Source: Myxococcales bacterium
GTDB lineage: Bacteria > Myxococcota_A > Bradymonadia > UBA7976 > UBA1532
Length of the DNA: 64,000 nt
NCBI GenBank assembly: GCA_020633435.1
Contig: JACKDP010000001.1
Span: 1,178,001 to 1,242,000 of the forward strand
Direction: 5' to 3'
A program made the translations under genes and the position numbers. The notes beneath the pieces are model-generated. The model searched no databases, was not told the origin of the DNA, and worked only from the letters and a program-made list of their open reading frames with translations. Numbering within the stretch: position 1 is the first letter of the stretch; each line of letters begins with the position of its first letter. This document shows positions 29,471-39,712 of this stretch, one piece after another.

Positions 29471-29494
29471 ATCCGATTATCATGATGAACGGAT
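29471..29494. promoter_or_regulatory. 24-bp palindrome, candidate ArsR/SahR-type operator
   Basis: Imperfect inverted repeat centred at 29482.5 (10 of 12 base pairs complementary), arms ATCCG and CGGAT with a core TATCATGAT. It lies at the start of the ArsR-methyltransferase gene and 62 nt before the divergent cupin-like gene, in a locally AT-rich patch. It is the best candidate for the binding site of that regulator, possibly controlling both directions. Confidence 0.6.
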
Positions 29495-29555
29495 GAAGTA
29501 AATCCACCGCGCATCGGCGGCGCGAGTGGCGGAAGATGCCGGCCGGAGGTGAACG

Positions 29556-30056
29556 ATGCTCGCAGACCTCGCCGCGGCGGAGGCCGCGCTCCCCGCCCTG
29601 CTGCAGGACGCCGCCGGCTGGCGCAGCCTGCGGATCGACTACCACCCGCCCGTGGTGGAGCGGCTCTTTCGGCCCTTCGGCGACGGCGGCCGCCTCAGCC
29701 TGCACCGGGCCTGGCCCTGCGCCCCCGAGGACGCCCTCTTCCACCCGCACCCCTGGCCGAGCGCCATGCGCATCGTGAGCGGCCGCTACCGGATGATCGT
29801 CGGCCACGGGCCCGGCCTGGCCACGCCGCCCGTCGCCGCGACGCTGGAGCTGGCCGCCGGCTCGACCTACACGATGACGGACCCGGACGCCTGGCACGCC
29901 ATCATGCCGCTGGGGGGCCCCTCCCTCTCCATCATGGTGACGGGCCGCCCGTGGGCGCGGCCGCAGCCGGTCGAGCCCGCCGCGCCGCTGCGGCCGATGG
30001 ACGCCGCCGACGCCGAGGCCCTGCTCGCTGCCTTCCAGGCTGCCCTCGGGACGTGA
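29556..30056 (+). CDS. Small cupin-like protein, unknown function
   Basis: 166 residues from ATG 29556 with GGAGG 6 nt upstream. The central part alternates short hydrophobic strands with Gly turns, and His63, His65 (F-H-P-H-P-W) and His114 (D-A-W-H-A-I) are spaced as in a cupin metal site. No fuller family match can be made. It is divergent from the ArsR-methyltransferase-metH operon and shares the promoter region containing the palindrome, so it may belong to the same regulon. A dioxygenase-like or binding role is speculative. Confidence 0.6.
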   Translation: MLADLAAAEAALPALLQDAAGWRSLRIDYHPPVVERLFRPFGDGGRLSLHRAWPCAPEDALFHPHPWPSAMRIVSGRYRMIVGHGPGLATPPVAATLELAAGSTYTMTDPDAWHAIMPLGGPSLSIMVTGRPWARPQPVEPAAPLRPMDAADAEALLAAFQAALGT

Positions 30057-30138
30057 CGCCCGGCGACCCCGGCCGCCCCCGCTTCATCCTCCACGCGGCG
30101 GCGCTGACAGGCCGCCCGCTGCGTGCTAGAGAGGTGGC

Positions 30139-31196
30139 GTGACCGACATTCACCAGCGCAAGCTCGATCACATCGAGCTGTGCAACACCGCCGACGTCGA
30201 GGGCACCGATCACGGTGGCCTCTTCGGGGACGTGCACCTGGTGCACGACGCCCTGCCCGAGCTGGCCACGGCCGAGCTGGACCTGCGCACCCCGTTCCTC
30301 GATCACGCCCTCGCCGCGCCGCTCATGGTGACGGGCATGACGGGCGGGCCCGCCGAGGCGGGGCGCATCAACGCCGGGATCGCCCGCGTCTGCGCCGATC
30401 TGGGGCTCGCCTTCGGGGTCGGCAGCCAGCGCGTCATCACCCGCGACGCCGCCTCGGCGACCACCTTCCAGGTGCGCAGCGCCGCCCCGGGGGTCGTGCT
30501 GGTGGGCAACCTGGGCGTCAACCAGGTCCGGGATCTGGGCGTGGGCGTGGTGCGCGAGCTGGTGGCCCGCATCGAGGCCGACTACCTGGCCGTGCACCTC
30601 AACCCCGCCCAGGAGCTCGCCCAGCCCGGCGACGAGGCCGATCACGACTTCCGCAGTGGTTACGCCACCATCGGCGCGCTCGTCGAGGCGCTGGACGGGC
30701 GCGTGCTCGTGAAGGAGTGCGGCACCGGGCTCTCGCCGAAGGTCGTCCGCCGCCTCGCCAGCGTGGGCGTGCGGGCCGTGGACGTGAGCGGCAGCGGCGG
30801 CACGAGCTGGGTGAAGGTGGAGGCGCTGCGGGCCCAGGGGCGCAAGGCCGCGCTGGGCGCGCTCTTCGCCGGCTGGGGCATCCCGACGGCGGCCGCGGTG
30901 CTGGGGGCGGCGGGCCTGGGGCCGCAGGTGGTGGCCTCGGGGGGCGTCGGCGACGGCCTCACGCTGGCCCGCGCGCTCGCCCTGGGGGCCGATCTCGGCG
31001 GCGCGGCGCGGCCTGTGCTGCAGGCGTTCCTGGCCGGCGGCGAGGACGGGGCGCGCGCCTTCCTGGAGGACATGCTGGAGGGGCTGCGCATGGCGATGAT
31101 CCTCACCGGCTGCCGCCGCCCCGCCGAGCTGGCCCAGGCGCCGCGGGTGCTGGGTCCGCGCCTGCAGGCCTGGCAGCAGGTGCTCGGGGCCCAGCG

Positions 31197-31200
<4 letters not shown>
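30139..31200 (+). CDS. fni: Type II isopentenyl-diphosphate isomerase (FMN-dependent)
   Basis: 353 residues, typical for the type 2 (Fni/Idi-2) enzyme that interconverts IPP and DMAPP using FMN and NADPH in the cytoplasm. Signatures: R-K-L-D-H-I-E-L near the N-terminus, M-V-T-G-M-T-G-G, G-V-G-S-Q-R, N-L-G-V-N-Q, H-L-N-P-A-Q-E-L (catalytic Gln region), V-K-E-C-G-T-G-L-S, D-V-S-G-S-G-G-T-S-W, and A-S-G-G-V-G-D-G for flavin phosphate binding. GTG 30139 follows GAGGTGG. It opens a mevalonate operon: the next gene, HMG-CoA reductase, begins within its stop codon (ATGA). Confidence 0.96.
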
Positions 31201-32464
<1,264 letters not shown>

Positions 32465-32468
<4 letters not shown>

Positions 32469-33400
32469 GCGCGCGGCTCGGCACCGGGGCCGCCCCCGGC
32501 AAGGTCATCCTCTTCGGCGAGCACGCGGTGGTCTACGGCCAGCCCGCGGTGGCGGCGGCCATGAGCACCGGCCTCGGGGCGACGGTGGAGCCCGCCTCGG
32601 GGGCCCCGGCGCTGCGCATCCCGAGCTGGGGCCGCGGCGGCCTGGAGGTCCGCGCGGGCGAGGCGGGCCCGAGCAGCATCGCCCGCGGCTTCACCCGCGC
32701 CCTCGAGGTGCTGGGCCTCGCGGGCGAGCCGCTGGCCGTGACCATCGAGGGCGACCTGCCCCTGGGGGTGGGGCTGGGCTCGAGCGCGGCCTTCGCGGTG
32801 TCGCTGCTGCGCGCCCTGGCCGACTACCGGGCCGTGCCCCTGGGCGGCGCGGCCCTGCTGGCGGCGGCCGCGGAGGTGGAGACGGTCTTCCACGGCACCC
32901 CGAGCGGCCTCGATCACACCGTCGTGACCCGCGGCGGCTGCCTGCGCTTCGCCCGCGGCGAGACGCCGGCGTTTCGGCCCGTCCGCCTGGCGCGGCCCCT
33001 CCCGGCCGTCATCGCCTGGAGCCCTCGCGAGGGCAGCACCCGCGACGCGGTGGAGGGCCTGCGCGCCCGGCGCGACGCCCTGCCCGCCGCCTACGACGGC
33101 CTCTTCGCCGCCATGGGCGCCGTGGCCGAGGCGGGGGTCGCCGCCCTCGAGGCGGGCGACCTGGCGACGGTGGGGCGGCTGTTCGACCTGAACCACGGCT
33201 ACCTGAACGCCTGCGGCGTCAGCAGCCTGGCCAACGAGACCATGGTCGCCCTCGCCCGCCGCCACGGCGCGGTCGGGGCCAAGCTCACCGGCGCCGGCCT
33301 CGGCGGCGCCATCATCGCCCTGTGCCCGGACGACGCGGAGGGGGTGGCCACCGCCCTCGTCGACGCCGGCTTCCGGGCCATCGTCTCGCGGATCGGCTGA
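32465..33400 (+). CDS. mvk: Mevalonate kinase (GHMP family)
   Basis: 311 residues. GHMP kinase motifs: P-G-K-V-I-L-F-G-E-H-A-V-V-Y-G near residue 10, P-L-G-V-G-L-G-S-S-A-A (ATP-binding loop) near 100, P-S-G-L-D-H (catalytic Asp region) near 145, and K-L-T-G-A-G-L-G-G-A near 275. The G-E-H-A-V-V-Y-G segment is characteristic of mevalonate rather than phosphomevalonate kinase. GTG 32465 overlaps the HMGR stop. With fni and mvaA it covers three steps of isoprenoid precursor synthesis; HMG-CoA synthase, phosphomevalonate kinase and diphosphomevalonate decarboxylase are not in the window. Confidence 0.95.
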
Positions 33401-34113
33401 TGCGTAGAGCTCTGTTTTTGCTGGCTTTTCTCGCGTCCTCCGCCCAGGCCCACGAGCTGGAGCTGGCGGCGGGCTTCCTGCGCGGCGAGTGGAAGGCAGA
33501 CGGCGTGGTGCGCGGCCTGACGGGCCTCGACGTGGCCGGCGCCTGGCTGAGCGGGCCGTGGCGCGTCGGGCTGTCGGCGCGGATGCTGACGAGCGTGCGC
33601 GACGACGCGGGGGACTGTGACGGGCCGTGCTTCCCCGCGCGGGCCGCCGACGCCCGGCACGACCCCATGGGCGCGCTGTCGGGGGGCTGGTTCGGGGCGT
33701 GGGGCGGCGGCCAGGCCGGCGTCGCGTTCCTCGGCAAGGACACCGACGAGACGTCGGCGCGCCTCAAGATCCGGCCGTCCCTGATGATCCAGGCCGGCCC
33801 CGACGTGCTGCACGTCGCCGGCACGCTCTGGGAGCCCTCGTCGTGGATCCCGGCCCCGGGGCGCACGCGCCTGGGCGTGGGCACGCGGCTCGACCGGTTC
33901 GAGGCCTGGCTGGGCGTGGCTACCGACGAGACGCAGGTGCTGGGCGGGGCCGTGGGCATCCGCGCGGCCCTGTCGGAGCAGCTCGCGCTCAACGCCGGCG
34001 TCGCCCTGTCTCCCGATCCCGCCGAGTTCCTGCTCATCCGGGCCGGCCTGACCTTCGTCCTGGGCGGCGACGAGCCGCGCTGGCCCGAGGAGGCGGCCCC
34101 GCCACCCGGCTGA
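33400..34113 (+). CDS. Secreted beta-rich protein, possible outer-membrane protein (237 aa)
   Basis: ATG 33400 shares its A with the mevalonate kinase stop (TGATG). A signal peptide (F-L-L-A-F-L-A-S-S-A-Q-A) is followed by alternating strands with many Gly, Trp and charged turns (for example W-R-V-G-L-S-A-R-M, L-G-V-G-T-R-L) and a C-terminal F-L-L-I-R-A-G-L-T-F-V-L, consistent with an outer-membrane or periplasmic beta protein. A single D-C-D-G-P-C pair could form a disulfide. Family unknown. Being fused to the operon end may reflect only co-transcription. Confidence 0.6.
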   Translation: MRRALFLLAFLASSAQAHELELAAGFLRGEWKADGVVRGLTGLDVAGAWLSGPWRVGLSARMLTSVRDDAGDCDGPCFPARAADARHDPMGALSGGWFGAWGGGQAGVAFLGKDTDETSARLKIRPSLMIQAGPDVLHVAGTLWEPSSWIPAPGRTRLGVGTRLDRFEAWLGVATDETQVLGGAVGIRAALSEQLALNAGVALSPDPAEFLLIRAGLTFVLGGDEPRWPEEAAPPPG

Positions 34114-34119
34114 GCGCGG

Positions 34120-34134
34120 TGGCACCGGGCTTGC
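34120..34134 (+). promoter_or_regulatory. Sigma-54 promoter (-24/-12)
   Basis: TGGCAC-N5-TTGC at 34120-34134 matches the sigma-54 consensus exactly over ten specified bases, with GG and GC at the correct 10-nt spacing. It lies in the 63-nt gap before the gene at 34177, on the right strand. Such promoters require an enhancer-binding protein; none is encoded nearby. Confidence 0.6.
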
Positions 34135-34176
34135 GTTGCCACGCGGGCCAACCCCTGACCTGCCCCGGAGCGACCC

Positions 34177-35022
34177 ATGCCGAGCCGCCTCATCCTGCCC
34201 CTGCTCGTGGCCCTCGCCGCCCTGCCCGCCGCCGCCGAGGAGCCCGGCGCCTGGCGCCTGCAGAGCGCCCTCCAGGCGCGCTCCAACCAGCTCGGCATCG
34301 GGCTGCTGACGTACTCGGGCTACCGGGTCAAGCTCTTCGACTCCGACAACATCCTGCTCAAGGGCGCGTTCGCGGAGGCGGGGGTCGTCACGCAGCTCAG
34401 CCCGGCGTCGTTCCACCCCGGCGTCTACGTGCAGGTCTCCCCCGTCACGCCGCTGGTGTTCCGGTTCGCCACCCGCAAGCTCGGCTACTTTGGCCTGTTC
34501 GGCACCGTGGTGGAGTACCCGTCCGCCACCTCGGACTGGAGCCCCAACGCGCTGAAGGAGAACCAGCCCCAGGCGCGCTCCGAGGTGGGCTCGGCCTGGG
34601 AGGCCAGCGGCAAGCTGCAGCTCAAGTTCGGCCCCGTCATCCTGCTGCACGAGCAGCAGCTGCATGGCCTGCGGATGGACGCCATCGAGGCGGACCACTA
34701 CTGGTACGAGTCCATCAACGACCTGCTCGTGGCCCGGCACGACCGCGTCCACATCATGAAGACGACGGCGGCCCTGCTGCTGGATGGGCGGACGGACGAC
34801 ACGTTCCTCGTCCTGGGCGCGCACTGGGAGACGTACGCGGCGGCGGAGTCCGGGTCGACGCGGCAGATCGCCGGCCTCGCGAGCCTGTGGCGGCCCCGGA
34901 TGGACTGGTGGGGCGAGCCCGCCTTCGCCGCCCTGGCCGGCGTGATGCTGGAGGACAAGTACCGCCAGTGGACGCCCTACCTGGGCGGGCAGGTGGTCGT
35001 CACCTTCGACAGCGGGCACTGA
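34177..35022 (+). CDS. Secreted beta-rich envelope protein (281 aa), sigma-54 controlled
   Basis: A cleavable signal peptide (L-I-L-P-L-L-V-A-L-A-A-L-P-A-A-A-E) precedes about 260 residues of alternating short beta strands and Trp/Tyr-rich turns (for example V-Y-V-Q-V-S-P-V-T, L-G-A-H-W-E-T-Y, Y-L-G-G-Q-V-V-V-T-F), as in an outer-membrane beta-barrel. The C-terminus ends V-T-F plus a short tail, roughly a barrel's last strand. No family assigned. The consensus sigma-54 promoter 43 nt upstream suggests expression tied to an environmental signal or developmental programme. Confidence 0.65.
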   Translation: MPSRLILPLLVALAALPAAAEEPGAWRLQSALQARSNQLGIGLLTYSGYRVKLFDSDNILLKGAFAEAGVVTQLSPASFHPGVYVQVSPVTPLVFRFATRKLGYFGLFGTVVEYPSATSDWSPNALKENQPQARSEVGSAWEASGKLQLKFGPVILLHEQQLHGLRMDAIEADHYWYESINDLLVARHDRVHIMKTTAALLLDGRTDDTFLVLGAHWETYAAAESGSTRQIAGLASLWRPRMDWWGEPAFAALAGVMLEDKYRQWTPYLGGQVVVTFDSGH

Positions 35023-35098
35023 CCGGCCGCGGGGGCCCGCGTTTACAGCGGCCGGTGCGCCGGGTATAACGCCGGTCCCGTGTCGCTGGTGGAGGTGG

Positions 35099-36772
35099 AT
35101 GGTGAGCGAGACCGCAGACCTGCTCCTGCGCGCCGTGGCGTCGGCCCTCGCCGGCGACCGCCGCGTGCTCGTCTTCGGCGACTCCTTCGAGCTGCTCGAG
35201 CTGCTCGCCGCCGCGCCGGTCAAAGAGCTGGTCATCGTCTCCTCCCTGGCCGATCCCGACGCCCCCGCTGGCAGCACGGTGCACGGCGCGCCGCTGCGCA
35301 TGCGGCCCGACTGGGCCGAGCGGCCGAGCTCCAAGGATCTGGTCGTCGACGCCCGGGGCGACGCGCCGCCCGATCAGGTGGCCCGGGTGCTCAAGAAGGC
35401 GGGCATCTACCTGGCCGCCACCCCGACGCCGGCCCTGGCCGCCCTGCCCGAGCAGCGCGCCGTGACGTCGGCGTTCGCGCCGGCCCTGGTGGTGGGCGAG
35501 GGCGGGCCGCTGGTGGCGTTCGCCGGGGGCGAGGACGCGGGCCCGACGGTGTACCTCGGCGGCACCCTGCCGCCCCCGGAGGCCGCGGTGGTGGGGCTGC
35601 TGCCCGCCGGCCTGGCCCCGGCGGGCGCCCGCCTGGCCGAGGTGGAGGCCGATCTGGCCGCCACCCGCGCCGAGCTGGCCGCCCAGGGCGAGGCGCTGGA
35701 GGGGGCCATGGCCCTGGGCCAGCGCGCGCTGGAGCTGGAGGACGCCGCCGCCGCCAGCGAGCGGGCCCTCGCCGCCGCCCAGCAGGCCGACGCCGCCACC
35801 CGCGCCCGGGCCGACCGCCTGCAGGCCGAGCTGAGCGAGCTCGAGGCCACCTACCAGCAGGTCCGCGACGAGCTGGCCCAGCGCCGCGTGGCGGATCGAC
35901 GCGCCGAGGCCGTGCGCACCCGGTTCGAGGCCGCCCGCGCCGAGATGGCCAGCGAGCTGGCCGAGCTGCGCGCCCAGGTCCGGGCGCTGGGCGAGCCGGC
36001 CCAGGACGCCACCGCGGTGCTCGCCGAGCGCGACGCGGCGCGGGCCGCCTACGACGCCGCCGTCGAGGCCCTGGCCGCGTGCCTGGGCGCCCTCGGGACC
36101 ACGCCACCGAGCCCGCCGCCCGCGTACGTCGACGCCGCCGCCCGGGACGCCTGGCTGCTGGCCGCCCGGGAGCGCCTGGTGCAGGCCGGCGCCGAGGTCG
36201 CGGCCCTGCGCGTCGGCCGCGTCGAGCTGGAGGCCGAGATCGGCGAGCTGGTGCAGGCCGTCCGGCAGCGCGACGAGCTGCTGGCCGCGCTCCAGGCCCC
36301 TGCCGCCGCCGCCGCCGCCGCGCCCGCCGCGCCCGCGAGCGTCGCCGCCGACGCCTCCGCGCTGGAGGAGAAGGCCGAGGCCCTCGAGGGCGCCCTCGCC
36401 GCCGAGCGCCGCGCTCGCCAGGCCGAGGCCCGCGCCCACCGCGAGCAGGTCCAGGCCGCCGAGGCCGTCCTCGCCGATCGGCAGCGGCTGCTGACCGAGC
36501 TGGCCGACGCCCGCCAGGCCGCCGCCCGCGCCCGCCTGGCGGGGGTGTCGGGGGAAGAGGATCGCCGCCGCCTCACGGCCGAGCGCGGCCTGCGCGACCA
36601 GCGCATCGGCGATCTGGAGGCCATGATGGCCACCCACGCCCGGATGCACACGCTGCTGGCCGAGGCCCTGGCCGACGCCGAGGCCGCCCGCGACGAGGCC
36701 GAGGCCGGCCGCCGCCTGGTGGAGGCCAACCTGCGCCTGCTCCAGGCCGAGCTGGACCGCCGCGACGACTGA
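35099..36772 (+). CDS. Long coiled-coil protein with Rossmann-like N-terminal domain
   Basis: 557 residues. Residues about 1-170 look like a degenerate Rossmann-type domain (R-V-L-V-F-G-D-S-F, L-V-I-V-S-S-L-A-D, D-L-V-V-D-A-R-G), without a complete nucleotide-binding motif. From about residue 185 to the end the sequence is Glu/Ala/Leu/Arg-rich with heptad regularity, broken by a Pro-rich stretch near 340-350 and an Ala-rich stretch near 400-415, predicting a long rod. No membrane helix or signal is seen, so it is probably a cytoplasmic scaffold. Start ATG 35099 has GGAGG 3 nt upstream; the in-frame GTG at 35102 would be better spaced. Polarity or motility scaffolding is a guess. Confidence 0.7.
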   Translation: MVSETADLLLRAVASALAGDRRVLVFGDSFELLELLAAAPVKELVIVSSLADPDAPAGSTVHGAPLRMRPDWAERPSSKDLVVDARGDAPPDQVARVLKKAGIYLAATPTPALAALPEQRAVTSAFAPALVVGEGGPLVAFAGGEDAGPTVYLGGTLPPPEAAVVGLLPAGLAPAGARLAEVEADLAATRAELAAQGEALEGAMALGQRALELEDAAAASERALAAAQQADAATRARADRLQAELSELEATYQQVRDELAQRRVADRRAEAVRTRFEAARAEMASELAELRAQVRALGEPAQDATAVLAERDAARAAYDAAVEALAACLGALGTTPPSPPPAYVDAAARDAWLLAARERLVQAGAEVAALRVGRVELEAEIGELVQAVRQRDELLAALQAPAAAAAAAPAAPASVAADASALEEKAEALEGALAAERRARQAEARAHREQVQAAEAVLADRQRLLTELADARQAAARARLAGVSGEEDRRRLTAERGLRDQRIGDLEAMMATHARMHTLLAEALADAEAARDEAEAGRRLVEANLRLLQAELDRRDD

Positions 36773-36809
36773 GTTTCTTGAAGAGATCCGAAGGGTTGCG
36801 GCCCGGGGC

Positions 36810-38036
36810 TCAGCGCCGGGTCACGACGCCGTTCTGCATCAGGTGGTCGACGGCGCGGGTCGCCTGCCCCTCGTCCCGGGCGAAGGCGTAGGCCAGATCG
36901 GCGTCGCGCTGGCGCATGACCAGGTGGCCGCGGGGCTCGGGCCGCAGGGCCTGGGCCTCCTTGAGGGCCTTGGCGAACTCGGCGGCGTCCTCGGCGGTGT
37001 CCCAGGTGGAGAGCGTGTAGGCCACCGACCCGCCCGGCCCCTCCTCGACCGCCGTCAGGTCGCCGTCCCAGCCCGCCGCCCCGGCGATGGCCGCCGTGAG
37101 GGCCAGCTTGCTCAGCAGGATCTGGCGGTGGTGGAACTCCCCCGCCGTGCCGTCCCAGGTGCGCTTGTAGTCGGCCCAGCCCAGCGGCGGCACCGTCACG
37201 GCGCTGGGCACGTCGCGGGTCGGGTGGTAGCGCTCGGGGTGCAGGATCTGCTCGGTGCTCGCCGGCGGATCGTCATAGATCTTGCGGACGTCCGCCCAGG
37301 ACATGCCGCCGCGGCGCAGCGCCCCGATGAACAGGAGCCCCTGCTGGTAGGGGAAGATGAGCGACTGCTTGAGGTAGTCGGGGGCGACGGCCATCACCGG
37401 GAACTGGGGGCTGGCCATCTGCATGGGCAGGCTGGCAGCGATGGCGCTGATGCCCAGCGGCGACTCGGTGATGTCCACCCCCAGCTCCATCTGCTGGTAG
37501 TTGAACATCACGACGGTGGCGTCCCCCTCCAGCAGGGCGGCGTGGGCGAGCACCGCGTCGTGGGTGTAGACCTTCGAGTCGATGAGCTTGCCGCCCCCCC
37601 ACTCCTGGTCCTGGACGGCGTGGAAGATCTCGTGGGCCATCACCGGCTCTTGCAGGAAGATGGGCAGCCACGCCGCGATGTGGAGCTCCTGGCGGGTGTG
37701 GTCGTAGAAGCCCGCGACCTGCTCGGCCAGGAGGCGCGTGATGAACCCGCCGTAGTCCAGCTCGGTCGGCAGCAGGCCCTGCAGCTTGAGCAGCTCGCCC
37801 TCGCCGCGCACCTTCTCGGGGCCGTACTCCTCCTTGAGGCGGCCCTGGATGAAGCCGGTGATCTGTTCCTTGTCCTTGACCCCCATCTTCAGGGGCTTCG
37901 AGAGCTTCTGCCCCCGCAGCTTCTCGACGCGCGCGAGGGCGCGCTGGGCCATGACCTCGAGCTCCTTGGGATCGGGGCCGGCGGGGCCGCCGACGAGGTC
38001 AAGCAACAACACGAGCAAGGGGGACAGCCAGGACAA
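36810..38036 (-). CDS. Secreted HExxH protein, putative metallopeptidase
   Basis: 408 residues from TTG 38036 (GGAGAG upstream), with a short signal-like N-terminus (S-W-L-S-P-L-L-V-L-L-L-D). The zincin motif is in V-M-A-H-E-I-F-H-A-V-Q-D-Q near residue 140; a Glu about 45 residues later (L-L-E-G-D-A-T) could be the third zinc ligand, as in gluzincin-like peptidases. Much of the rest is helical, with a large lid-like region. A family name cannot be given. It is convergent with the coiled-coil gene and lies downstream of the DASS transporter gene on the same strand, 104 nt away, so it may be read through from it. Confidence 0.7.
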   Translation of the reverse strand: MSWLSPLLVLLLDLVGGPAGPDPKELEVMAQRALARVEKLRGQKLSKPLKMGVKDKEQITGFIQGRLKEEYGPEKVRGEGELLKLQGLLPTELDYGGFITRLLAEQVAGFYDHTRQELHIAAWLPIFLQEPVMAHEIFHAVQDQEWGGGKLIDSKVYTHDAVLAHAALLEGDATVVMFNYQQMELGVDITESPLGISAIAASLPMQMASPQFPVMAVAPDYLKQSLIFPYQQGLLFIGALRRGGMSWADVRKIYDDPPASTEQILHPERYHPTRDVPSAVTVPPLGWADYKRTWDGTAGEFHHRQILLSKLALTAAIAGAAGWDGDLTAVEEGPGGSVAYTLSTWDTAEDAAEFAKALKEAQALRPEPRGHLVMRQRDADLAYAFARDEGQATRAVDHLMQNGVVTRR

Positions 38037-38140
38037 GTCGGTCTCTCCGCGGTCGGTCGCGCCACGTTGGCATGACGGCTTGCCGAGGCGCAACGGCAGC
38101 CCGGACGGAGCAACCGGCCGCGGCGCCGGCCTGTTCCGGC

Positions 38141-39595
38141 TCAGCCGCCCAGGGTGCTCGGGCCGACGAGCAGCGTCCACACGGTGATGACCACGGCCGA
38201 GCCGAGGTTGATGGCGAAGCCCACGCGCGCCATCACCGGGAGGCCGAACAGGCCCGTGCCATAGACGATGGCGTTGGGGGGCGTGGCGACGGGCAGCATG
38301 AAGGCGCAGGAGGCGGCGAGGGTGGCCGGCACCATGAGGCTCACGGGGGGCACCCCCATCGCCACGGCGAGGCCCCCGATGACGGGCAGCAGCACGGTGG
38401 CGGTGGCGGTGTTGGACGTCACCTCGGTGAGGAAGGTGACCAGCAGCACGACGGCGAGGATGACGAGGCCGAGGGGCAGCCCGTCGACGGCCCGGGCCAG
38501 GCCCGCGCCCAGCCAGGCCGAGAGCCCGGACTGGTCGAAGCCGCCCGCCAGGGCGAAGCCGCCGCCGAACAGCAGCAGGATGTGCCAGGGCGTGCGCACC
38601 GTGTCGCGGTAGTCGAGGACGGCCCCGCGCGCCCCGCCGCCGGCCGGCACCAGGAAGAGCGCGACGGCCGCCGCGATGGCGATGGTGGAGTCGGTGACGA
38701 AGCGGGCCGGGAAGCCCAGGGCCGCGAAGACCCAGCGGTTCGAGACCCAGGCCACGACGGCGAGGGCGAAGATGATGGCCACCCGGACGGCGCCCGACGT
38801 CCAGGGGGCGGGCGGGGCGAGCAGCGACGCCATGGCCGGGTGCTCGGGGGGCAGCGCGCGGCGCGGGACGGGCAGCGCCAGCCGCGTGAGGTACACCCAG
38901 ATGAGCAGGACGAGGAGGAGGGCCAGGGGCGCGGCGAACGCCATCCAGGCCGTGAACGACACGTCCACGCCGAACTTGCGGGCCACGCCGGCGAAGACGA
39001 GGTTCGGCGCCGTGCCCAGGTAGGTGCCCATGCCCCCGACGCTCGCGGCGTAGGCGATGCCGAGCATGAGCGCCGCGCCGAAGGGCCCGCCCTCCTCGCC
39101 TTCGAAGCCCCGGGCCACGGCCAGGGCCACGGGCAGCATCATCAGCGTGATGGACGTGTTCATCAGCCACATGGACAGCACACCCACCGCCAGCATGAAG
39201 CCCAGCACCAGCCGATCGCCCCGCGTGCCGATGCGGCGGACGATGGCGGCGGCCATGCGGCGGTGCAGGTGCCAGCGCTCGAGGGCGAACGCGAGCTGGA
39301 AGCCACCGAAGAAGAGCCAGATGAGATCGTGGCCGTAGGCCGGGGCCGTCTCGGCGGCGGATCGGATGCCCAGCAGCGGGAAGAGGGCGAGCGGCAGCAG
39401 CGCGGTGACGGCGACGGGCACCGCCTCGGTCATCCACCAGCACGCCATCAGGACCGTGACGCCCGCGAGGCGCTGGCCCGCGACGGAGAGGGAGCTGTCG
39501 GCCAGCAGGCCGAACACGGCGAGGCCCAGCGCGGGGCCCAGCCACAGGCCGACCCGGGCCGCGCGGCTGGGAGGTGAGAGGTCGTCGGCGGTCAT
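38141..39595 (-). CDS. DASS/SLC13-family anion:sodium symporter
   Basis: 484 residues and about eleven to twelve transmembrane segments. Family hallmarks include W-W-M-T-E-A-V-P near the N-terminus, S-I-T-L-M-M-L-P near helix 4-5, a repeated re-entrant pattern with G-T-A-P-N-L-V, and S-N-T-A-T-A-T-V-L-L-P followed by P-V-A-T-P-P-N-A near the C-terminus (the Ser-Asn-Thr motifs of the two inverted repeats that bind Na+ and substrate). Members import dicarboxylates, citrate or sulfate; the substrate cannot be chosen here. Start ATG 39595 has GGAGG 6 nt upstream; a second in-frame ATG at 39607 would add four residues. Confidence 0.92.
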   Translation of the reverse strand: MTADDLSPPSRAARVGLWLGPALGLAVFGLLADSSLSVAGQRLAGVTVLMACWWMTEAVPVAVTALLPLALFPLLGIRSAAETAPAYGHDLIWLFFGGFQLAFALERWHLHRRMAAAIVRRIGTRGDRLVLGFMLAVGVLSMWLMNTSITLMMLPVALAVARGFEGEEGGPFGAALMLGIAYAASVGGMGTYLGTAPNLVFAGVARKFGVDVSFTAWMAFAAPLALLLVLLIWVYLTRLALPVPRRALPPEHPAMASLLAPPAPWTSGAVRVAIIFALAVVAWVSNRWVFAALGFPARFVTDSTIAIAAAVALFLVPAGGGARGAVLDYRDTVRTPWHILLLFGGGFALAGGFDQSGLSAWLGAGLARAVDGLPLGLVILAVVLLVTFLTEVTSNTATATVLLPVIGGLAVAMGVPPVSLMVPATLAASCAFMLPVATPPNAIVYGTGLFGLPVMARVGFAINLGSAVVITVWTLLVGPSTLGG

Positions 39596-39712
39596 GGGAT
39601 CCTCCACACCCGTCCTGCTCGAAGGCGTACCATGTCTGGTGATCAGGGTGAATCTCGCTCCCTGTCACCCCAGCCTGTTACGATGCCGCCCTCGGTCGAC
39701 TCAGGATGACGC

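Noticed and set aside
29467..29555. Cobalamin or SAM riboswitch upstream of the metH operon
   Set aside because: The gap is too short and lacks the known core elements; a palindrome is present instead.
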